From positions 62,001 to 126,000 of the forward strand of contig CANNFQ010000013.1 in the NCBI GenBank assembly GCA_947503925.1: a DNA stretch of 64,000 bases, written 5' to 3'. Shown in pieces: positions 50,707 through 59,995 of this stretch. Both the position numbers and the translations under genes were made by a program. Below the pieces are notes generated by a model that searched no databases, was not told where the DNA came from, and worked only from the letters and a program-made list of their open reading frames with translations. How positions within the stretch are numbered: the stretch's first letter is position 1; each line of letters starts with the position of its first letter. Origin of the DNA: an uncultured Paracoccaceae bacterium. GTDB lineage: Bacteria; Pseudomonadota; Alphaproteobacteria; Rhodobacterales; Rhodobacteraceae.

Positions 50707-51438
50707 ATGGAAGGCAAACACGCAAAACTCGAACGCAATGGGATCGCCTTTGCCATTATGATCCTGTTCGTGGCCTCCCTTGGTGGGATCTTTGAAATCG
50801 CGCCGCTTTTCACCATCGAAAACACGGTTGAAGAAGCCCCCGGCATGCGCCCCTATACGCCCCTGGAACTGGCTGGGCGCGACATCTATGTACGCGAAGG
50901 CTGCTATGCCTGTCACAGCCAGATGATCCGCACGTTGAGATCAGACGTGGACCGGTATGGACATTTTTCGCTGGCCGCTGAATCGATGTATGATCACCCG
51001 CATCAATGGGGCTCCAAGCGTACGGGGCCGGATCTTGCCCGGATTGGCGGAAAATACTCGGATGATTGGCATGTGGCACATCTGATCGCCCCGAGTGATG
51101 TTGTGGAAGGGTCAGTTATGCCGGGTTATCCGTTTCTGGCAGAAACACGTTTGAACGTGGATGTTCTGCCCGCTTCCCTCCGCGCCTTGCAGAGGGCTGG
51201 TGTGCCCTACTCCGATCAACAAATTGCTATCGCAGGTCGCGATGCAATCGCACAGGCGGACTTCGAGGGGGGATTCGAGGACGCGCTTTGGGAGCGATAC
51301 TGCGAAAATGTTCAGGTGCGCGACTTTGACGGCGATCCAAGCCGTGTGACCGAGATGGATGCGCTCGTGGCCTATCTGCAGATGCTCGGAACACTGGTCG
51401 ATTTCGATCAGATCAAAGTGGAGGAGATCGCACGATGA
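50707..51438 (+). CDS. ccoO: cbb3-type cytochrome c oxidase, monoheme subunit
   Basis: The 243-residue product has an N-terminal membrane helix (IAFAIMILFVASLGGIFEIA), the CcoO opening TPLELAGRDIYVREGCYACH (heme c site CxxCH, ~residues 58-62) and SQMIRTLRSD, RYGHFSLAAE, QWGSKRTGPDLARIGGKYSD downstream, all family hallmarks. It passes electrons from CcoP to CcoN. Five bases separate it from ccoN. The C-terminal part ends DALVAYLQMLGTLVDF as usual. Confidence 0.96.
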   Translation: MEGKHAKLERNGIAFAIMILFVASLGGIFEIAPLFTIENTVEEAPGMRPYTPLELAGRDIYVREGCYACHSQMIRTLRSDVDRYGHFSLAAESMYDHPHQWGSKRTGPDLARIGGKYSDDWHVAHLIAPSDVVEGSVMPGYPFLAETRLNVDVLPASLRALQRAGVPYSDQQIAIAGRDAIAQADFEGGFEDALWERYCENVQVRDFDGDPSRVTEMDALVAYLQMLGTLVDFDQIKVEEIAR

Positions 51439-51605
51439 CGCCCGAAACACATGACGCCGTGCTCGTCTTTTCCAAAACCTGGGGCGCGGTCTATCTATCT
51501 GTTGTCTTCCTTCTGGCCGCCTTGTGGACCTATTGGCCCAGCCGCAAATCTGTCTACGACAAGGCCGAGCAGAGCCCCCTTGGCAATGAGGAGATCCGGC
51601 AATGA
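51435..51605 (+). CDS. ccoQ: cbb3-type oxidase small subunit
   Basis: A 56-residue product with one membrane helix (SKTWGAVYLSVVFLLAALWTY) and a charged tail. Its size, position between ccoO and ccoP, and W-x-Y-W-P end of the helix fit CcoQ, which stabilises the oxidase. Start overlaps the ccoO stop and its stop overlaps the ccoP start, each by 4 bases (ATGA). Confidence 0.9.
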   Translation: MTPETHDAVLVFSKTWGAVYLSVVFLLAALWTYWPSRKSVYDKAEQSPLGNEEIRQ

Positions 51606-52474
51606 AACCGGAACGGGATGAAATCAGCGGCCAAGAGACCACCGGTCATGAATGGAACGGCATCAAAGAACTGAACACGCCGATGCCCAAGGCGTTTCAC
51701 ATCTGGCTATGGCTGTCGATTGCAGTCTCCGTCCTGCTTTGGATTCTGTATCCCTCCTTTCCTTTTATCAAAAGCTATGCGGGAGGGATCTTGGGCTATT
51801 CCTCACGCATTGCAGTGACAGACGATGTGGCCGCGGGGCGGGCGCAGCGGTCCGAGGCTTTTGCACCGTTTGAAACCATGAGTGTGGATGAACTGGCGGC
51901 AGACCCCGGTCTACGCGATGCCTATGAGGATGAGATTGCCGTCCTTTACAGGGACAATTGCTCAGCCTGCCATGGCCGCAACGCGACGGGTCAAACCGGG
52001 TTTCCCAACCTCACGGATGATCAGTGGCTTTGGTCAGGCACCCCCGAAGAGATCGAGTATACGCTGCAGGTTGGCATCAACAGTACGCATAACGACACAC
52101 GCATCGCCGAGATGCCCGCCATTGGCAAAGATCAATGGCTGGAGAAGGGCGAGATCGCGGATGTGATCGACCATGTCCTGTTGCTTTCGAGGCAAGATCA
52201 TGACCCAGATGCTGCTGCGCGGGGAGCAGCGCTATTCGCAGATAACTGCGCAAGCTGTCATGGAGACGATGGGATGGGCGGGCTTGAGAACGGCGCGCCC
52301 AATCTGACCGATGCCACTTGGATTTATGGGGGTGATCGGCAATCGCTCCATGACACCGTCAATAACGGCCGTGCTGGGGTCATGCCGCATTGGTCTGACC
52401 GTCTAACCGAGGCTGAAATCAGAAAACTGACGCTCTATATCTGGTGGGCAGGGCAGGACGATGGCGACAGCTAG
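51602..52474 (+). CDS. ccoP: cbb3-type cytochrome c oxidase, diheme subunit
   Basis: The 290-residue product starts with the CcoP N-terminal domain (TTGHEWNGIKELNTPMPK and a membrane helix, KAFHIWLWLSIAVSVLLWIL) and then two cytochrome c domains with CSACHGR (~residue 120) and CASCHGDD (~residue 218) heme sites. It takes electrons from the bc1 complex via soluble cytochromes. It overlaps ccoQ upstream by 4 bases and the next small gene downstream by 14 bases. Confidence 0.96.
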   Translation: MKPERDEISGQETTGHEWNGIKELNTPMPKAFHIWLWLSIAVSVLLWILYPSFPFIKSYAGGILGYSSRIAVTDDVAAGRAQRSEAFAPFETMSVDELAADPGLRDAYEDEIAVLYRDNCSACHGRNATGQTGFPNLTDDQWLWSGTPEEIEYTLQVGINSTHNDTRIAEMPAIGKDQWLEKGEIADVIDHVLLLSRQDHDPDAAARGAALFADNCASCHGDDGMGGLENGAPNLTDATWIYGGDRQSLHDTVNNGRAGVMPHWSDRLTEAEIRKLTLYIWWAGQDDGDS

Positions 52475-52625
52475 CCGCGAACGCAAAAGCCAGCGCATCT
52501 TTTGGACGCTGATCCTTGCCCTGCTGCTCGGGTACGGGGCCGTGAAGTACATCCATATTGTCCAGGCGATAGAGGTCTACAAAGGGCAGGTGCTTGAGGC
52601 CGACATAAGCGGGGCCGCCAAATGA
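52461..52625 (+). CDS. Small single-helix membrane protein between ccoP and ccoI
   Basis: A 54-residue product with a basic start (MATASRERKSQR), one helix (IFWTLILALLLGYGAVKYI) and a short acidic tail. It overlaps ccoP by 14 bases and ccoI by 4 bases (ATGA), so it is surely translated with them. It takes the place where ccoG/ccoH often lie, yet it is too short for CcoH and lacks CcoG features. I do not assign a name; it may be an assembly factor. Confidence 0.7.
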   Translation: MATASRERKSQRIFWTLILALLLGYGAVKYIHIVQAIEVYKGQVLEADISGAAK

Positions 52626-54712
52626 CGGTAACGAGCCAGACATTGGCCCTGCAAGATGTGCGCTGTGCGGGGTGCGTGCTCAAGATTGAGCGCCGCCTCG
52701 CACAGCTGCCGGGCGTCCAGATTGCACGCGGCAACGCCTCGCAAAGGCGATTGCGCCTCGTTTGGGACGACGGGCTGCAGACGCTGGATCAGTTGACCCA
52801 GTCCATCCGCGATCTGGGCTACGACGCCACGCAGATACGAGCAGAGCAACGCGTGGCAAATGAACCTTCCCTGCTGCCTCGACTGGCTGTGGCGGCGTCG
52901 GGCATGATGAATATCATGGCCTTCTCTCTGTCGGTCTGGTTCGGGGCTGTTACCGATATGGGGCCAGGCAGCATGCAGTTCATGCATTGGCTGTCTGCCG
53001 GGATCGCCTTGCCGGTCATGCTGTACTCTGGTTCCGTTTTCCACCGGCCCGCCATCCGTGCCATGCGCGCGGGCCATATGACGATGGACACGCCGATCAC
53101 GCTCGCGATCTGGATCACCTTCGCCGGGTCCCTCTTTGAAACCCTGCGCGGGTCCGCGCATGTGTATTTTGACGCGGTGGTCGCGCTGATTTTCTTCCTG
53201 TTGATCGGGCGGGTTCTGGAACAGGCAATGCGCCGCCGCTCTGATAATGCCGCCGAAAACCTTCGTGAGTTGCTCAACGTCACGGCCAACCGCATCGGTG
53301 ACGACTGCAAGGTCACGACCATGCCCGCTTCTGCGCTGGTGCCCGGCGACTGCGTTCTGGTGCAGACAGGTGAGCGGGTTCCGGCCGACGGCAGGCTGCT
53401 GAGTGCACAAGCCGAGTTCGATGAAAGCGTCCTGACCGGTGAGATCAAGCCGCGTCGTTTGTTGCGTGATGAGACTGTCGCAGCGGGCGCAGTTTTGACA
53501 TTGGGGCCGGCTGAAGTGATCGTCAGCCATGTGGGGGACGCATCGCAGATTGGGCAACTGGCGCAGCTGGTTGAAGACGTCTCGGGCCACAAAGGACGTT
53601 TGCAGCTTCTCTCGGATCAATTCGCCCGGGGATACATCCCGCTCGTTCTCGTTGGCGGTGCATTTGGCTTTGTGATGTGGTTCTGGGCGTTTGGCGCATC
53701 TTTTGCAGAAGCCTTGAAAATCGCGGTCTCTGTTCTGATTGTCACCTGCCCCTGCGCCGCCGGTTTGGCGACACCAGCTGTGGCCTCTCGCGCAATCAAT
53801 CTGGCCCTGCGAGACGGGGTGATTATCAAAACAGGCAAGGCTCTAGAACTCTTGGGCGATGTCGATCAGATCTATCTGGACAAGACCGGCACCGCCGCTC
53901 TACCCGAGCTGAGTCCCGACACAGAACTGGACCCGAAAACGCGAGTAGCCGCGCGCCGTCTCGCTGTAGCCAGCAAACACCCCCTTGCACAATCCCTCGT
54001 TGGCGGGGCCAATATCGCGCCTGTCAGAGGCGCCGTTGAACATGCCGGCCTTGGCATTGAAGGGCCTGATGGCGCGCGTCTGGGCCGTGCGGAGTTTGTC
54101 GGGCTGACCGGGATCGCACCTGACCAGACCACATTGTTCTATTGCGACGCAGACGGGGGAGTGTCGCAGATTCGGTTCCAAGAGACCGCACGGCCAGAGC
54201 TTGACGCGTTTCTGTGCGATGCCCACAAACTTAGGCTCAAGGTTGTGCTGCATTCAGGCGACGTGCCTGCCTCGGTAGCGCGATTTGCAAGACGGGTTGG
54301 GATCAAAACATGGTTCGCCGCCCAGACACCGCACGAAAAACTGAACCGGATCACCGAGCAAGAAAGACAGGGCGCCCGCATTCTGATGGTTGGTGACGGT
54401 GTGAACGACAGCGCCGCGCTCAGCGGGGCCACCGTCTCGGCCAGTTTTGCAGGGGCCACCGATATTGCACAATCCACCGCAGATATCGTCCTGACCCAGC
54501 CGCATCTTGGGCTGCTGCCCAAGGCGATTGTACTTGCCAGATCCACCCGTCGACTGGTTGTGCAGAACCTGGCATTCTCCTCGATTTACAATATTGTAAC
54601 GGTCCCACTTGCCCTGGCAGGCATGCTGACCCCGGCGATCGCGGCCCTGTTGATGTCGTCCTCATCGCTCATCGTTCTGGCCAATGCCGCGCGTCTGAGA
54701 ACCCTGAGATGA
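52622..54712 (+). CDS. ccoI: Copper-translocating P-type ATPase for cbb3 oxidase assembly
   Basis: The 696-residue product has an N-terminal metal-binding domain (DVRCAGCVLKIERRL, CxxC at ~residues 14-17), eight membrane helices, the actuator ESVLTGEIKP (~residues 283-292), the CPCAAGLATPA transport motif (~377-387), the phosphorylation site DKTGTA (Asp ~420) and the hinge GDGVNDSAAL (~590). It brings copper for CcoN. It overlaps the gene before and ccoS after by 4 bases each. Confidence 0.93.
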   Translation: MTVTSQTLALQDVRCAGCVLKIERRLAQLPGVQIARGNASQRRLRLVWDDGLQTLDQLTQSIRDLGYDATQIRAEQRVANEPSLLPRLAVAASGMMNIMAFSLSVWFGAVTDMGPGSMQFMHWLSAGIALPVMLYSGSVFHRPAIRAMRAGHMTMDTPITLAIWITFAGSLFETLRGSAHVYFDAVVALIFFLLIGRVLEQAMRRRSDNAAENLRELLNVTANRIGDDCKVTTMPASALVPGDCVLVQTGERVPADGRLLSAQAEFDESVLTGEIKPRRLLRDETVAAGAVLTLGPAEVIVSHVGDASQIGQLAQLVEDVSGHKGRLQLLSDQFARGYIPLVLVGGAFGFVMWFWAFGASFAEALKIAVSVLIVTCPCAAGLATPAVASRAINLALRDGVIIKTGKALELLGDVDQIYLDKTGTAALPELSPDTELDPKTRVAARRLAVASKHPLAQSLVGGANIAPVRGAVEHAGLGIEGPDGARLGRAEFVGLTGIAPDQTTLFYCDADGGVSQIRFQETARPELDAFLCDAHKLRLKVVLHSGDVPASVARFARRVGIKTWFAAQTPHEKLNRITEQERQGARILMVGDGVNDSAALSGATVSASFAGATDIAQSTADIVLTQPHLGLLPKAIVLARSTRRLVVQNLAFSSIYNIVTVPLALAGMLTPAIAALLMSSSSLIVLANAARLRTLR

Positions 54713-55023
54713 ACGCCGCACTATACCTCATTCCGATTTCTCTGTTTCTGGCGCTATGCGCTCTGATGGCGTTTTTATGGACGGTCTGGAACCGGCAATA
54801 TGACGACATGGAAGGCGACAGCGCCCGTATCTTGGACATGGAAGATCGGCCTCTCGCGCGCTGTGATCACCAAGACGCGGGCCTCCACGCTTGCGATCCT
54901 GTTGGACTAGGCAGCATTCCAAAGCAATCAGAGGCCCGGCCGTCCATGACAGGTTCAAACCGATTGCAAGCGAATAACGAGCGCATTCTTCGTCTTCACG
55001 CACAGGTAGCGAGCCTAAGCTGA
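54709..55023 (+). CDS. ccoS: cbb3 oxidase maturation protein, with unusual C-terminal extension
   Basis: The first ~50 residues match CcoS: a membrane helix (YLIPISLFLALCALMAFLWT) followed by WNRQYDDMEGDSARIL. Normal CcoS proteins are around 50-60 residues; here the frame continues to 104 with sequence that is not family-like (GSIPKQSEARPSMTGSNRLQ). The ccoS frame runs into the truncated IS110-type transposase frame on the opposite strand at 54996, so the extension may be a by-product of DNA rearrangement. CcoS is needed for cofactor insertion into the oxidase. ATG overlaps the ccoI stop (ATGA). Confidence 0.82.
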   Translation: MNAALYLIPISLFLALCALMAFLWTVWNRQYDDMEGDSARILDMEDRPLARCDHQDAGLHACDPVGLGSIPKQSEARPSMTGSNRLQANNERILRLHAQVASLS

Positions 55024-56003
55024 CCGACAAAGATGTTGTTTCCTGTTGCCGCGAATGGGAGGTCCGATTTTCGCGCCTCAGATGAGCATTTAATGACCGG
55101 TCTGACTACATCGACTACACTGCAGCGATACCCACGGATACGCTGAACTTGAGAAGTCATGCCGATCACGAGCAATCGTCGGAGATAGCGATCGCCTTTC
55201 TTGCTGATACGCCCCAAACGTTCTTTGCCACCACTCGATCTGTTCAGCGGCGTAAGCCCCAGCCAGGCGGCAAACTCGCGTCCGTTCTTGAATTGCTTGC
55301 CGTCGCCGATGGTGGCCACAATGGCTGAAGCGGTGATGGGGCCAACGCCGGGCACCGTCCTAATCCGTTTAGCGCGCTCATCGATCTTGGCATGGTATTC
55401 AATCAACTTGTCATAAAAGCTCACTCGATCATGAAGTGAGATAACCTGATCGCAAAGCGTCTTGAGCATACTCTTTGCCACGTCAGGGATGTCCAAGAAA
55501 TCATCCGTCTGAAACGTCTTAATGAAGCGCATCGCAGCGACCGGTCCGTTCCCGATCACATGACCAAACTCACGAGGAAGACCGCGGATCACGTTCAACA
55601 TCTGGGTCTTTTGGCGGACGATAAGCTGGCGCACCCGGTGGATGGTCAGCAGGGCCTGTTGCTCTTTCGACTTCACAGCAACAAATCGCATAGTCGGTCG
55701 CGTGACGGCTTCGCAGATTGCCTCCGCATCGACAGCGTCTGTCTTGCCGCGTTTTACATATGGTTTAACGTAGATCGCTGGCATTAGCCGCACATCATGA
55801 CCGATCGCAGTTAGTTCACGCGCCCAATGATGCGCGGACCCGCAGGCCTCAATCCCAACAAGACAGCTTGGCAACGTCTCAAAGAAATTGAGCAATTGTT
55901 TGCGCCGGATCGAACGATTGAAGACAACTGTGCCGTCAGCGGTGATACCGTGAACTTGGAAAACGTCCTTTCCTAGATCCAATCCTATTGTCGTAACTTC
56001 CAT
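54996..56003 (-). mobile_element. IS110-type transposase gene, 3' end lost
   Basis: The 335-codon frame encodes an IS110 family DEDD/serine transposase: IGLDLGKDVFQVHGI (first Asp), GIEACGSAHHWARELTA (Glu), KRGKTDAVDAEAI (Asp pair) and, near residue 230, GVGPITASAIVATIGD, then LTPLNRSSGGKERLGRISKK with the conserved serine. Similarity ends near DRYLRRLLVIGMTSQV (~residue 280); the last ~55 residues do not look like the normal C terminus, so the right end was replaced by host or other DNA around 55150. The element is therefore probably immobile on its own. It abuts the cbb3 operon. Confidence 0.85.
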
Positions 56004-56297
56004 GGTGGAGCTCCATTCCTAGCTGATGAAAACATCTGCACTACGCCGCAATGCGCGACGGTTGGGTGCAGGCGCCATCCTCTCCATCCGCTCTGTTGCT
56101 CTTCAAGATGACTTCACTGAAGTTTTGGTTTGTTTCAGGGGTCCGCAGCGGTTGGGCTAAGAATTGCATGGTGTGGCCCGGTGATGCGTTTTGGAGAGGT
56201 CATTGGATTTAGACGCTGATATGCAACGTCCTGCGCCTTGTTTTCGGGCGTGCGATCGAAGGACGGTTGGGTGCGTGCCACGCACGCACCCGTAAGC
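56004..56297. other. Region upstream of the IS110-type gene, possible bridge-RNA end
   Basis: IS110 family elements carry a noncoding end that encodes the bridge RNA guiding recombination; in the IS110 subgroup it lies upstream of the transposase. These 294 bases up to the monooxygenase hold no gene and could be this end. I could not define the IS boundary or the target core by eye. A short pair GTGCGTGCCACGCACGCAC (56269-56287, inverse arms GTGCGTG/CACGCAC) lies just after the monooxygenase gene and may act as its terminator or be part of the boundary. Confidence 0.4.
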
Positions 56298-58106
56298 TTA
56301 CCTTCCGTTGTGATGTACTTCTTGCAGCCCGTAGACCGGTGTGTCGATCCCTTCCATCCGGGCTTTCAATTGCAGTGACAGGAACTGCGAATAATGACGC
56401 GACTGGTGCAGGTTGCCGCCGTGGAACCAGAGGTTTTCGACCTGTGTGGGTTTCCACATGTTCCGCTGTTCGCCTTCCCATGGTCCGGGGTCCTTTGGCG
56501 TGTCGGAGCCAAGGCCCCAGACCTTGCCGACCTGATCTGCCGTGTCCTGATCGATCAGGTCGGCGACCCAGCCGTTCATGGAGCCGTAACCGGTGGCGTA
56601 GACGATCAGGTCTGCCTCAAGCTTGGTTCCGTCGTCAAGCAGCACGCCGTCGGGGACGACTTCGGTGACTTGTCCTGCCTTCAGTTTGATCTTGCCATCA
56701 ATGATCAACTGGCTGGCCCCTACATCAATGTAGTAACCCGACCCGCGTCGCAGATATTTCATGAAGAGCCCCGACCCGTCCGCCCCCCAATCCAACTGGA
56801 ACCCCGCCTTTTCGAGATCAGCGTAGAAATCGGCGTCCACCTCTTTGATCTTGTCATACACCGGGATTTGGAATTCGTGCAGGATCGCGTAGGGCAGTGA
56901 CGCAAAGATCAGATCGGCCTTTTGTGTCGTCACCCCAGCGGCAACCGCCCGTTCAGAGTAGAGATCGCCCAACCCGATTTCCATCAGGGGTTCGGAACGT
57001 ACGATATGCGTTGATGATCGCTGCACCATGGTCACGTCAACATCGCCTTCCCACAAGGCCGCGCAGATATCATGCGCCGAGTTGTTGGAGCCGATCACCA
57101 CCGCCTTTTTACCCTTATAGGCATCCGGTCCGGGGTGTTGGCTGGAATGCTGTTGATCGCCCCCGAAGCTGTCCATGCCGGGGAAGTTCGGCATGTTGGC
57201 TTTGGCGGACATGCCAGTGGCAAAAACCAGTTGCTTGGGCTTTAGCGTGACGGTTTCGCCGCCCCGATCCACGGTGACGGACCATTCCTTGCTGGCCTCG
57301 TCATATTTGGCGTTTCGCACGGTGGAGTGGGTCCAGTAGTTCAACTCCATGATCTTGGTGTACATTTCCAGCCAATCGCCGATCTTGTCCTTGGGGGCAA
57401 AGACCGGCCAGTTCGGCGGGAACGGCAGGTAGGGCAGGTGGTCATACCAGACCGGGTCATGCAGGCAGAGTGATTTGTACCGGTTCCGCCAGCTATCGCC
57501 CGGCTTTTCATTTTTCTCGACAATGATCGTCGGCACGCCCAGTTGCCGCAGCCGCGCGCCCAGGGCGATCCCGCCTTGCCCGCCGCCGATGATCACCACA
57601 TAGGGTTGGGTTGTGTAGCCCAGTTCGGCGCGTTCTTTTTCAATCTCTTCCGCCCAGGTCAGCCGGTTCTTGCCCGCCCCGTGTTTGGCCCCAAGCGGCC
57701 GTTCATGGCCCAGCGGTTCCTCATGCCCTTTCAATTCGGCCATCGTGGTCAGCAGCGTCCAGATTTTCCCATCGCGCAGCCGCAATAGCCCGTAGCCGCG
57801 TGACAGTGCCGTTTCAAAGGTGATCCATGCGGTCGTCACCCCTCCGTCTTCGGTCGCGGTTTCGCCTTCGGCGATTTGCCAGTCGGTGGGTTTGGTGCTG
57901 TCCAGTTGCGCGGTCAGCATGTCCCGGACCTGATCCGGCCCTTCCATGGTTTTGATGTTCCAGGTGAAGCTGACCAGATCGCGCCAGTAGCAGTCATCGA
58001 CAAACATGGCGGTGGCAGCGTCGATATCACCCGCCGCAAGTGCCCCGCCGAAATCGTTCAGAAAAGTAGAAACCTGATCATTTGTTGTTGTATCAAGCAA
58101 AGTCAT
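56298..58106 (-). CDS. NTF2-like domain fused to flavin-containing monooxygenase
   Basis: From ATG 58106 the product has about 602 residues. The first ~125 (LNDFGGALAAGDIDAATAMF, CYWRDLVSFTWNIKTMEG) form an NTF2/SnoaL-like domain. Then come a FAD fold (VVIIGGGQGGIALGARL, ~residues 168-184), YKSLCLHDPVWYDHLPYLPF and a NADPH fold (AVVIGSNNSAHDICAALW, near residue 330), with YATGYGSMNGW near the end. Such fusions occur in actinobacterial and alphaproteobacterial monooxygenases. The substrate is unknown. The ATG lies only one base after the GGGAGG site, so the TTG five bases on may be the true start. Confidence 0.85.
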   Translation of the reverse strand: MTLLDTTTNDQVSTFLNDFGGALAAGDIDAATAMFVDDCYWRDLVSFTWNIKTMEGPDQVRDMLTAQLDSTKPTDWQIAEGETATEDGGVTTAWITFETALSRGYGLLRLRDGKIWTLLTTMAELKGHEEPLGHERPLGAKHGAGKNRLTWAEEIEKERAELGYTTQPYVVIIGGGQGGIALGARLRQLGVPTIIVEKNEKPGDSWRNRYKSLCLHDPVWYDHLPYLPFPPNWPVFAPKDKIGDWLEMYTKIMELNYWTHSTVRNAKYDEASKEWSVTVDRGGETVTLKPKQLVFATGMSAKANMPNFPGMDSFGGDQQHSSQHPGPDAYKGKKAVVIGSNNSAHDICAALWEGDVDVTMVQRSSTHIVRSEPLMEIGLGDLYSERAVAAGVTTQKADLIFASLPYAILHEFQIPVYDKIKEVDADFYADLEKAGFQLDWGADGSGLFMKYLRRGSGYYIDVGASQLIIDGKIKLKAGQVTEVVPDGVLLDDGTKLEADLIVYATGYGSMNGWVADLIDQDTADQVGKVWGLGSDTPKDPGPWEGEQRNMWKPTQVENLWFHGGNLHQSRHYSQFLSLQLKARMEGIDTPVYGLQEVHHNGR

Positions 58107-58185
58107 TCCTCCCTTAATCGAAGGGGGGATTGTGCCATGTGCGCCCGATTTGCCCAATGCGACGTAAGTCTTGTGGTCGGTTGAC

Positions 58186-58677
58186 CTAGTCCCGGCGCAG
58201 TTTCTTGTACATCACAAAGGCATTCACCAACCCCTGCTGCGGGTGGTTGAATGCGTCGGGGATCGTGCCGACCGTGTCGAACCCAAGCCGCTGCCAAAGC
58301 CGCACCGCCCCGGTATTGCTGGCCAGCACGAAGTTGAATTGCATCGCATGGTAACCCATTGCGGCGGCCTGCGTCTGGCTATGGTTGCACATGGTTGCCG
58401 CCAACCCTTGCCCGCGCGCATCCGCCCCGACGATATATCCGCAATTACAGATATGCGCTCCGCCGCCGGGTTGGTTGGTCTTGATATAGTAGGTGCCGAC
58501 GATCCCGTTGTCCGTTTCGGCAACATAGGTCGCGGCGGCGCTGGTCATCCAATAGGTTTTGGCGTCAGCCTTGCTGATATCAGGGTCCACGGCATATGTG
58601 TCGCCGGCCCGGAATACATCGCGTAATAGCGGCCAGATCGTGTCGAAATCCCCGTTCTGCGCCGGCCTGATGATCAT
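58186..58677 (-). CDS. GNAT acetyltransferase
   Basis: The 163-residue product has GNAT landmarks: [20 protein letters not shown] at the N terminus, a [20 protein letters not shown] strand, [20 protein letters not shown] (acetyl-CoA loop RGQGLA, ~residues 92-97) and [20 protein letters not shown], the typical last strand. It acetylates an unknown substrate in the cytosol. Start overlaps the mrp stop by 4 bases, so it is cotranscribed with mrp. Confidence 0.85.
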   Translation of the reverse strand: MIIRPAQNGDFDTIWPLLRDVFRAGDTYAVDPDISKADAKTYWMTSAAATYVAETDNGIVGTYYIKTNQPGGGAHICNCGYIVGADARGQGLAATMCNHSQTQAAAMGYHAMQFNFVLASNTGAVRLWQRLGFDTVGTIPDAFNHPQQGLVNAFVMYKKLRRD

Positions 58678-59747
58678 GCCATGCCACCCTCGATGAACCG
58701 ACGCGCCAGAACGCCGTATGCCTCTGCCATGGGGCCGTCACCTGCGGCGATGGGTGTGCCGCCGTCGCCGGCGAGCCGTGTGTCCAGATCGATAGGCAGC
58801 GCCCCCAGGAAGGGCGCGCCGATCTTTTCCGCCTCTGCAGCGACGCCGCCACGGCCGAAGATGTCCCATTCGCTGTTGCAGGTCGGACAGACAAAGGTCG
58901 ACATGTTTTCGATCAGTCCCAGCACGGGGGTATGCAGGGTGTTGAACATGTCGATGGCCTTGCGCGCATCAATCAGCGCCACATCCTGCGGGGTGCTGAC
59001 CACAACTGCGCCGGTCAGCTTGGTTTTCTGGCAGAGCGTCAGTTGCACATCCCCGGTGCCGGGGGGCAGATCGACGATCAGCACGTCCAGTTTGCCCCAT
59101 TGCACCTGACCCAGCATTTGCTGCAACGCCCCCATCAGCATTGGCCCGCGCCAGACGACCGCCTTGTCAGGGTCCACCATCAGCCCAATGGACATCATGG
59201 TCACGCCATGGGCTTGCAGGGGGATGATCGTCTTGCCATCGGGGCTGCCGGGCCGTTTGGACACGCCCATCATACGCGGCTGCGACGGCCCGTATATATC
59301 AGCATCCAGAAGCCCGACTTTGCGCCCTTCCTTGGCCAAAGCCACGGCAAGGTTGGAGGAGACCGTGGATTTGCCGACCCCGCCCTTGCCGGACCCGATG
59401 GCAAGGATCCGGTCTACACCGGCGACCGGTGCGGGGCCTGATTGCGGTGTTGGGTGCCGCCCGAGTTTGAGCTGGGGCGGTTCGGGTGCCTTTGCCGCGG
59501 GCCCGTGGGCCGTGAGGATGACCGACGCCTTATCGACGCCGGGCAGAGCGCTGACCAGTTGTTCGGCGGCACTGCGGATGCCTTCCATCTTGCTGGCGTC
59601 TTCTGGTGTGGCAGCTTCGATTACAAAGCGCACGGTGCCGCCGTCGATATTCAGCGCCCGCACCATATCTGCCGACACCAGATCGGTGCCACCGGGCAGG
59701 GTGAGTCGTGCCAGTGCGCCCAGAATTTCATCGCGTGTCGTGGCCAT
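58674..59747 (-). CDS. mrp: Mrp/ApbC family iron-sulfur carrier ATPase
   Basis: From ATG 59747 (GGAGCG upstream) the product has 357 residues. An N-terminal DUF59-like domain ([19 protein letters not shown]) leads into the P-loop NTPase core with the deviant Walker [21 protein letters not shown] (~residues 119-138), [24 protein letters not shown] and the Cxx[15 protein letters not shown] (~residues 279-292) that binds a bridging Fe-S cluster. Mrp hands clusters to target proteins in the cytosol. It is coupled to the downstream acetyltransferase gene. Confidence 0.94.
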   Translation of the reverse strand: MATTRDEILGALARLTLPGGTDLVSADMVRALNIDGGTVRFVIEAATPEDASKMEGIRSAAEQLVSALPGVDKASVILTAHGPAAKAPEPPQLKLGRHPTPQSGPAPVAGVDRILAIGSGKGGVGKSTVSSNLAVALAKEGRKVGLLDADIYGPSQPRMMGVSKRPGSPDGKTIIPLQAHGVTMMSIGLMVDPDKAVVWRGPMLMGALQQMLGQVQWGKLDVLIVDLPPGTGDVQLTLCQKTKLTGAVVVSTPQDVALIDARKAIDMFNTLHTPVLGLIENMSTFVCPTCNSEWDIFGRGGVAAEAEKIGAPFLGALPIDLDTRLAGDGGTPIAAGDGPMAEAYGVLARRFIEGGMA

Positions 59748-59995
59748 GGTGAACGCTCCGCTTATCAAAATGGTCGAATTGGAGGCAGTTTTGGGCGGCT
59801 TTTGGGCAAACCGCAAGGGTATGCGGCGTCATGCCCGTAATTGCGACGATTTCATGACGAAAGGTCAGGAATGCTTATGCAAATTCTGCATAGCTGCGTT
59901 GCAGCAAAAAGCGTTGTGCAAGCGCAGCATAATCATACATGTTAGCGGCAACAGGGTAAAACGCCCGTAACCGAATTTAGATGAGAGACGAACCG
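59748..59995. promoter_or_regulatory. Promoter region of the DUF1127-sRNA locus
   Basis: The 248-base gap between the divergent mrp and DUF1127 genes contains an inverted repeat TATGCA-AATTC-TGCATA (59876-59892) and, closer to the gene, an AT-rich stretch with a TTGTGC (59914-59919) and TACATG-like (59936-59941) pair at 16-base spacing. In R. sphaeroides the equivalent locus is driven by heat-shock-type sigma factors (RpoH). I cannot confirm that here. Confidence 0.4.

Noticed and set aside
54996..56003. Complete, active IS110 element
   Set aside because: The transposase loses family similarity for its last ~55 residues, and no clear right boundary can be seen.
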